From contig JAOTXT010000042.1 of assembly GCA_029862205.1 (NCBI GenBank), forward strand, positions 1 through 37,384: a stretch of DNA of 37,384 nucleotides, read 5' to 3'. This DNA is from Paracoccaceae bacterium (GTDB taxonomy: Bacteria; Pseudomonadota; Alphaproteobacteria; Rhodobacterales; Rhodobacteraceae). The notes below the pieces were generated by a model. It saw only the letters and a program-made list of their open reading frames with translations, did no database searches and was not told the origin of the DNA. This document shows, piece by piece, positions 32,699 through 37,384 of the stretch. The translations under genes were made by a program, and so were the position numbers. The first letter of the stretch is position 1. Each line of letters starts with the position of its first letter.

Positions 32699-34927
32699 AT
32701 GGAGCGCCGTCTTTCAGCAATTCTTGCCGCCGACGTCGTCGGGTACAGCCGCCTGATGGGTGAGGATGAGACGGGTACGTTGGCCGCACTGCGTGCGCAT
32801 CGCGAAGAACTGATTCACGCGAAGATCGCGCAACACGGTGGCCGCATCGTCAAGCTGATGGGCGATGGCCTCCTGGCAGAATTTCCGAGCGCCATTGAGG
32901 CGGTCGTCTCTGCGGTTGAAATTCAGATTCTGATGGCGGAGCGCAACACGGATGTACCGGAGCAACGCCGGATCGTTTTTCGTATCGGGATCAACATCGG
33001 CGATGTAATCATCGAGGACGACGACATTTATGGAGATGGCGTGAATGTTGCCGCACGCCTCGAGGGGCTGGCTGATCCCGGCGGCATCTGCGTAGCGCGA
33101 AATGTGCGCAATCAGATCCGCGACAAGTTGGATTTGCATCTGGAGGACCAAGGGGAAATCGCGGTCAAGAATATTGCCCGGCCGATCCGCGTTTTCAGTG
33201 TAATCCTAGATGAAAGCGCGTCCAGACTGGTGACTGCGGTGCAAGCGGTTCCGGCGAAAAGAGCGCGATCGCGCTGGCACGCGCTTGTGACTGGTACGGT
33301 CGTTTCGATCGTGGCGGCCGCCGGGCTCGGCTGGTGGCAGCCATGGGCGCCGCAACCCATACCGGACCTAACCGAACCTGCCGCCCCGGCGCTGCCAGAC
33401 AAACCGTCGATTGCCGTGCTGCCATTCGACAACCTGAGTGGTGACCCCGAACAGGAGTATTTTGCCGACGGGCTGACCGACGACCTGATCACCGATCTCT
33501 CGAAGATTTCCGGTCTTTTTGTCATCGCCCGGGACTCCGTGTTTCGCTACGATGACCGGACCGCCGAGCTGCACCAAATCGCGCGCGAACTCGGCGTGCG
33601 CTATCTCCTCGAGGGCAGCGTGCGCCGCGCTGGTGAAACCGTGCGCATCAATGCGCAGTTGATCGATGGCGGGACCGGAAATCATCTCTGGGCAGAGCGC
33701 TACGACCGGCAATTTGCGGATATCTTCACGATCCAGGACGAGGTGATCGAAAGCATCGTCGAAGCGCTCGCAGTCCAGCTGACCGAGACGGAACGGATCG
33801 AAGTCGCCCGCCTGCCCACCGACAATCTCGAAGCGTATGACTACTATCTCCGCGGGGAGAAACTGGCCTATCGTGCGGATCCCGCCTCCGCGGCGAATGC
33901 CCTGAGCCTCTACCAACGGGCAATTTCGCTCGATACGGAATTCGCAAACGCCTATGCCGGCTACGCGCGGGTTGCGGTGGATGTGCTGACTTACGGGTAT
34001 TTCGACAGCCTGCCGTCCGCTGTCGCCCGAAAGCGCGCTTACGAGGCCGCCAGCCGGGCCGTCTCGCTGAATCCCCGGCTGGCCCGCAGCTATTCCGTGC
34101 TGGCCCTGTTACAGATGCTTGAAAGCGAGCATGAAAGCGCGGTGGCTTCCGCGCAAAAAGCGCTGGAAGCGAACCCGAATAGCGCCGAGGCCCATCTCAA
34201 CCTTGCCGTCGTGCTGGTCTTTGCCGGGCGCCAGAACGAGGCACTCGAGGCGATGGAGACGGTCCTTCGGCTGAACCCGAAGCCACCGGGCTATGTCTAC
34301 GAATATCTCGCCCTCACATTGTATGTGGATCAGCGCTATCCGGAAGCGCTTGCGGCCCTGGAACGGGGTCAAGGTGCTTCAACGAGCGATCTTAGTCTGG
34401 AACTTCAAGCCGGAATCAATGCCCGGCTGGGCCGGATCAAAGTGGCAAGGGATGCAATCCAGGACATATTGACGAGATGGCCGGAGACGAGTGTCGCCGG
34501 GTATCGGACGCTGTTCGCCCACCATGCCCTGGAGGAAGATCTGGAAGCCCGCCTGGACGGGCTCCGGCTCGCCGGATTGCCGGAGTGGCCTTACGGTTTT
34601 GAGGGCGATCCCGCGCTGCGGCTTGACGGCGCGTCGATCGACGCCTTGACCAAGGGGCGAACGTGGATCGGAGAGCGCGTCGGCATCGGGCCGTTTACGC
34701 AGTTCACGCAGGCCGACGGCGGCTTCATCGAACGGGGGCCGGATTACCAGATGATCGGAACAGCTTCCCGGCAGGACGACCTTTTATGCCTGCGGTCGCC
34801 AGCCATGCTGATGGGGCGCCAGGCTTGCGGTCCCATCTTCCGCAACGCCTCCGGTACCGCGGAGAACCAGGACGAGTACACCTATCCCAACGCCTACCGC
34901 TTGAAGCGGTTCTCGGTGAAACCGTGA
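32699..34927 (+). CDS. Class III adenylate/guanylate cyclase with TolB-like domain and TPR repeats
   Basis: The protein is 742 residues long. The N-terminal class III cyclase domain (about 1-180) has metal-binding Asp12 (LAADVVGYSRLM) and Asp56 (KLMGDGLLAEF), and the transition-state stabilising NVAARLE segment. The residues needed for activity are present. A membrane helix follows (about 200-220, ALVTGTVVSIVAAAGLGWW), then a TolB-N-like domain starting PSIAVLPFDNLSGDPEQEYFADGL, then TPR-like helical repeats to about residue 640. This fusion is common and expanded in Alphaproteobacteria. ATG 32699 has GGGGGA six bases upstream; an in-frame ATG at 32693 sits directly on that ribosome site. Its signal input is unknown. 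Confidence 0.92.
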   Translation: MERRLSAILAADVVGYSRLMGEDETGTLAALRAHREELIHAKIAQHGGRIVKLMGDGLLAEFPSAIEAVVSAVEIQILMAERNTDVPEQRRIVFRIGINIGDVIIEDDDIYGDGVNVAARLEGLADPGGICVARNVRNQIRDKLDLHLEDQGEIAVKNIARPIRVFSVILDESASRLVTAVQAVPAKRARSRWHALVTGTVVSIVAAAGLGWWQPWAPQPIPDLTEPAAPALPDKPSIAVLPFDNLSGDPEQEYFADGLTDDLITDLSKISGLFVIARDSVFRYDDRTAELHQIARELGVRYLLEGSVRRAGETVRINAQLIDGGTGNHLWAERYDRQFADIFTIQDEVIESIVEALAVQLTETERIEVARLPTDNLEAYDYYLRGEKLAYRADPASAANALSLYQRAISLDTEFANAYAGYARVAVDVLTYGYFDSLPSAVARKRAYEAASRAVSLNPRLARSYSVLALLQMLESEHESAVASAQKALEANPNSAEAHLNLAVVLVFAGRQNEALEAMETVLRLNPKPPGYVYEYLALTLYVDQRYPEALAALERGQGASTSDLSLELQAGINARLGRIKVARDAIQDILTRWPETSVAGYRTLFAHHALEEDLEARLDGLRLAGLPEWPYGFEGDPALRLDGASIDALTKGRTWIGERVGIGPFTQFTQADGGFIERGPDYQMIGTASRQDDLLCLRSPAMLMGRQACGPIFRNASGTAENQDEYTYPNAYRLKRFSVKP

Positions 34928-34955
34928 CCCTGGCCGGCAGGAAAGAGCGCCGCCG

Positions 34956-35450
34956 CTACTCGATCAAGAGCCGAGCCTGTACCTTGGCCCAATTCCCGTC
35001 CGCTTTTGCGACCCACTCCTTGGCGTTCTCTTCGAACACTGCCGCGTAGCTGTCGTCATAGAACAGGTACAGCTTGCCGTCGATGATACGCCAGGCCCTC
35101 GGGTCAATGTTGGTCGTGATTCCGGTGGAGACATCGGCGTAGAGCATCTCGCCGGAGCAGAAGCCGCCATATTGCGGTGCGTAGGCGACCGGATCGGCGG
35201 CGAAGGCATTGCGGTTCTCGGCGCTGGCGAAACGCCAGGTCTCGCCGAGGAAATCGTGCTGGAACTCGGGCGAGCCCTTCACGGCCCGAGCCTCGGTGAA
35301 ATAGGCGACCGGATCGTAACCACCGATCGCCATGCCGCCGAAATACCCGGTGTTCACGGTGCTGCCGGCCAAAGCCTGGCCGCCAAGGGCGACGGCAAGC
35401 ACAGCGGCTGCAATCACGCCGGTGGCGCCGGTTGCTTTCGCTCGGAACAT
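34956..35450 (-). CDS. Exported YHS-domain protein
   Basis: This 164-residue protein has a Sec signal peptide (residues about 6-27, ending GGQALAG) and a YHS-type domain: GGYDPVAYFTEARAVKGSPEF, then WRFASAENRNAFAADPVAYAPQYGGFCS. YHS domains are thought to bind metal. This periplasmic version is widespread, and its function is poorly known. The second of two ATGs (35450) has the better distance (eight bases) to GGAG; the other is 35456. It lies 50 bases downstream of the ankyrin gene on the same strand and probably shares its transcript. It converges with the cyclase gene across a 28-base gap. Confidence 0.88.
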   Translation of the reverse strand: MFRAKATGATGVIAAAVLAVALGGQALAGSTVNTGYFGGMAIGGYDPVAYFTEARAVKGSPEFQHDFLGETWRFASAENRNAFAADPVAYAPQYGGFCSGEMLYADVSTGITTNIDPRAWRIIDGKLYLFYDDSYAAVFEENAKEWVAKADGNWAKVQARLLIE

Positions 35451-35500
35451 TGTCATTACTCCTCTTGCTGGTGCCCGGGCGGCCGTCGGCCGGGATCGGG

Positions 35501-36094
35501 CTATGGCTGTCCTTTCACGCATTCCGAATAGGCGGGCTCCTCCAGGATCTCGATCGGCTGGCATCTTGCGCCGCGCTGCTGGAGCAGCGAAACGACCGCC
35601 TGCTGGCCACGCCAGATCGCCCGCGTCAGCGGCGTGTAGCCGTTCTGCTCCGCCGCCTCGACATCGGCCCCGTGGTCGATAAGGACCTGCGCGACTCCGA
35701 CATGGCCCTCTTCCGAGGCAATGGACAAGGCGGTGACGCCGGCCTTGTTCGCCTGATCGTTGACGTCGGCTCCGCGGTCGAGAAGAAGCGCCGCGATCTC
35801 CGCCGCACCGGCAAAGGCAGCAGCGTGCAGCGGCGCGAAGCCGCCCCGGTTGCGTCCCTGGATGTCCGCGCCGAGATCGATCAACAGGGACGCCATCGAG
35901 AGATGGCCTCCAACCAGTGCCGTCGTCAGCGGAGTCTCGCCATTACCGCCCTGCGCGTCGGGGTCCGCACCCGCATCGATCAGCGCCCGCACCTTCTCGA
36001 GATCCCCGTCGACGGTCGCATCGTACAGCGGTCCGGCAAAGACAATCGACCCACTGACGGACAGCAGGAAGAATGCTACTGCAATTCGAAGCAT
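35501..36094 (-). CDS. Exported ankyrin-repeat protein
   Basis: This 197-residue protein has a signal peptide (LRIAVAFFLLSVSGSIVFAG, residues 2-21) followed by about four to five ankyrin repeats with the xTPLxxA...GHxxxAxxLIDxGADV pattern. The C-terminal tail has two Cys (CQPIEIL, SECVKG) that could form a disulfide in the periplasm. The start at 36094 is preceded by AGGAG five bases away. It is upstream of the YHS protein; periplasmic ankyrin proteins of this kind have been linked to oxidative-stress functions in other bacteria, but nothing here proves that. Confidence 0.88.
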   Translation of the reverse strand: MLRIAVAFFLLSVSGSIVFAGPLYDATVDGDLEKVRALIDAGADPDAQGGNGETPLTTALVGGHLSMASLLIDLGADIQGRNRGGFAPLHAAAFAGAAEIAALLLDRGADVNDQANKAGVTALSIASEEGHVGVAQVLIDHGADVEAAEQNGYTPLTRAIWRGQQAVVSLLQQRGARCQPIEILEEPAYSECVKGQP

Positions 36095-36201
36095 ATCGTC
36101 TCCTAGCCGCAAAGGAGGCTACGCCAAGCGAGGTGCGAGTTCAAGCTGATCGCCCAGGGTTCGCTGCCCCAGCAACGCGAGATTGCCGATGTCTCGGCCG
36201 G

Positions 36202-36448
36202 GTCAGGAATACGCGTAGCGTAAGCTCGCCCAACGTCCGGCTTGCAACGCATTGCTGCCGTTCAAACGCAGCGCAGCATCGTGTAGTTTGGGCTCAGAGC
36301 GGTCATCTGACCATTCTACTCGAGCTTCCTGGCCGCTCTAGGCGCATCCAACGTCGGCTGCGCGGGACGGAGCTGACGTTCGAGCTAGAATACGAACGTC
36401 CGGATTGATCGCGATTGCTGCCGTCCGAGCTATTTCTCGAATGTGCCA
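36202..36448. repeat. Copy D (full, 247 bp) of the dispersed noncoding repeat
   Basis: Copy D begins GTCAGGAA and ends GTGCCA, and shares TTGCTGCCGTTC.AACGC and GGGCTCA.AGC.GTCATCTGAC with copies B and C. Its middle matches copy A instead. Hairpin 2 is present with different bases: GACGTTCG (36375-36382) pairs with CGAACGTC (36393-36400). Confidence 0.75.
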
Positions 36449-36853
36449 TATTGCGACGTTCCTCTCCAACGCAACTCCCATAGATTCCGTTGGCCCATGC
36501 CGCTATTGACCTCGCTCCAGAAAGCTTCAGAGTGATCACGCACATGCATGTGACACAGCTCCCGGCCGCAGGTAGGCATTGACAATCGATTCGAACGAGT
36601 TGGACGCGGCCTTGCTGCGAGATCAAGCGTCTGCCAAGATATCAGCTGCCACGGGTAACGAAATCACCTAAATACCTGCATAATCACCGACCTGAAAGAT
36701 CAATAATAACATCGTTACCAGTAACTTGAATAATTTAACTGATGTTGACTTAGTTGAAAAATAATTAATATCTTTTTCATATTATTTATTCTATAGTGAT
36801 AAATAGATAAAATAGGAAGGGAAAATTGTTTTCCCTCACCGGAGGAAACACAC
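36449..36853 (+). promoter_or_regulatory. AT-rich promoter/leader region of the last gene
   Basis: From about 36660 the DNA is very AT-rich. It contains GTTAC-CA-GTAAC (36714-36725), a possible operator, and TTGACT (36745-36750) with TAATAT (36766-36771), a slightly close-spaced promoter candidate. An 8-bp hairpin AGGGAAAA-TTG-TTTTCCCT (36818-36836) ends four bases before the GGAGGA ribosome site (36841-36846). The hairpin could influence translation or be an operator. No gene is seen in the region between the ankyrin gene and 36854. Confidence 0.5.
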
Positions 36854-37204
36854 ATGAATACTCCCGAATGGCTGAAACCTGGGCTCCTCGGAGTCGGGGT
36901 CGGTGCCGTCGCACTGGCGATCACCGGCTTTACATGGGGCGGATGGGTGACTGGTACCAAAGCCGAGGTAATGGCGACGAACCTGGCGAAGGCCGAAGTT
37001 CTCGCCGTCCTGGTGCCGATCTGCATCGAGCAATCGAGGCTGGACCCGCAATCCATAGCTACGCTGGCAGTGCTGAAGGACACCAGCCGCTATCAGCGCA
37101 ACGACATCCTGATGGAAGCCGGCTGGGCGACAATGCCAGGCTCGAACGAACCCAATAGCAACGTCGCACGCGCCTGCATGGATCAGCTGGCAACGTTGTT
37201 CTAA
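36854..37204 (+). CDS. Small membrane-anchored protein of unknown function
   Basis: This 116-residue protein has an excellent ribosome site (GGAGGA, seven bases upstream). One transmembrane helix lies near the N-terminus (about 10-34, GLLGVGVGAVALAITGFTWGGWVTG). A soluble domain of about 80 residues follows with two conserved-looking Cys (PICIEQS, ARACMDQL) and an Ala-rich helix (NLAKAEVLAVLVP). It is the kind of conserved hypothetical protein common in Alphaproteobacteria; I do not recognise a function. After its stop, the last 180 bases of the window show nothing supportable. Confidence 0.75.
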   Translation: MNTPEWLKPGLLGVGVGAVALAITGFTWGGWVTGTKAEVMATNLAKAEVLAVLVPICIEQSRLDPQSIATLAVLKDTSRYQRNDILMEAGWATMPGSNEPNSNVARACMDQLATLF

Positions 37205-37384
37205 CCACCCGGTCTGTTCGTTCAATGTAAACGAAAGCCGGGCAAAATGCGGCGCCGACTTCGAGCCTGTCCGACATCTGCGCCAGTGCTGACTGTGGGA
37301 CTGTTTGTTTGCGCCATCCTAATTGGCCACAACGATCGTTGTTTGGCGACGGCTGGCGGCGGCATGCCCGACGTGGGCGGCATG

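Noticed and set aside
21045-37384. Second att copy (right end of the tRNA-Arg element)
   Set aside because: Scanning by eye for the tRNA 3' sequence found no second copy, so no right border is called.

Overview
The window looks like a piece of an alphaproteobacterial chromosome, most likely a member of the Rhodobacterales. The reasons are the high GC content with strong antisense shadow frames, the methylated-amine gene set and the tightly overlapping operons. The genus cannot be read from the sequence. Composition is uniform and GC-rich up to about 15 kb, then becomes a patchwork. The stretch from about 27.6 to 32.1 kb is visibly AT-richer than its surroundings.

Region 1 (1-11.1 kb) is one minus-strand catabolic operon divergent from a GcvA-like LysR regulator. 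Its order is class III aminotransferase, two paralogous sarcosine/dimethylglycine dehydrogenase-like flavoproteins, a Rieske oxygenase, an FrhB-like iron-sulfur flavoprotein, an MttB-family methyltransferase, and a cut-off gene that resembles a 2-oxoglutarate oxygenase. Nearly all junctions overlap by 1-4 bases. The set fits demethylation of a methylated amine or betaine, with methyl groups passed to tetrahydrofolate. The FrhB-like gene carries an in-frame TAG and a one-base frameshift.

Region 2 (11.3-14.8 kb) holds a small winged-helix gene with a clear terminator, then a PepSY protein, an OmpR-family response regulator, a sensor kinase and a small basic secreted protein. Matching 11-bp-spaced GTCAG direct repeats precede the first and last of these four genes, which suggests one regulon.

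Region 3 (15.0-21.2 kb) is a compact integrated element at a tRNA-Arg(TCT) 3' fragment: tyrosine integrase, zinc-ribbon protein, excisionase-like protein, a repeat-bearing protein, a RepA-type ATPase with a damaged P-loop, a terminase-small-like protein and a terminase large subunit. No structural phage genes are seen, so it resembles a phage satellite.

Region 4 (21.2-37.4 kb) is an accessory mosaic. It contains a cysteine-dioxygenase-like cupin divergent from a frameshifted winged-helix/GAF regulator, a di-heme cytochrome c flanked by 86-bp direct repeats, a RidA-like protein, a glutathione transferase and a frameshifted RTX protein. A five-gene polysaccharide operon follows (wecB, beta-barrel, processive glycosyltransferase, two membrane proteins), then an adenylate cyclase/TPR protein, YHS and ankyrin proteins, and a small membrane protein. 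Transposase and Rieske remnants lie between them. A noncoding, hairpin-bearing repeat of about 247 bp occurs in three full copies and one partial copy here, and is the least explained structure in the window.

Three genes (FrhB-like, winged-helix/GAF, RTX) each become whole if one base is added. This may be real decay or missed bases in the assembly.
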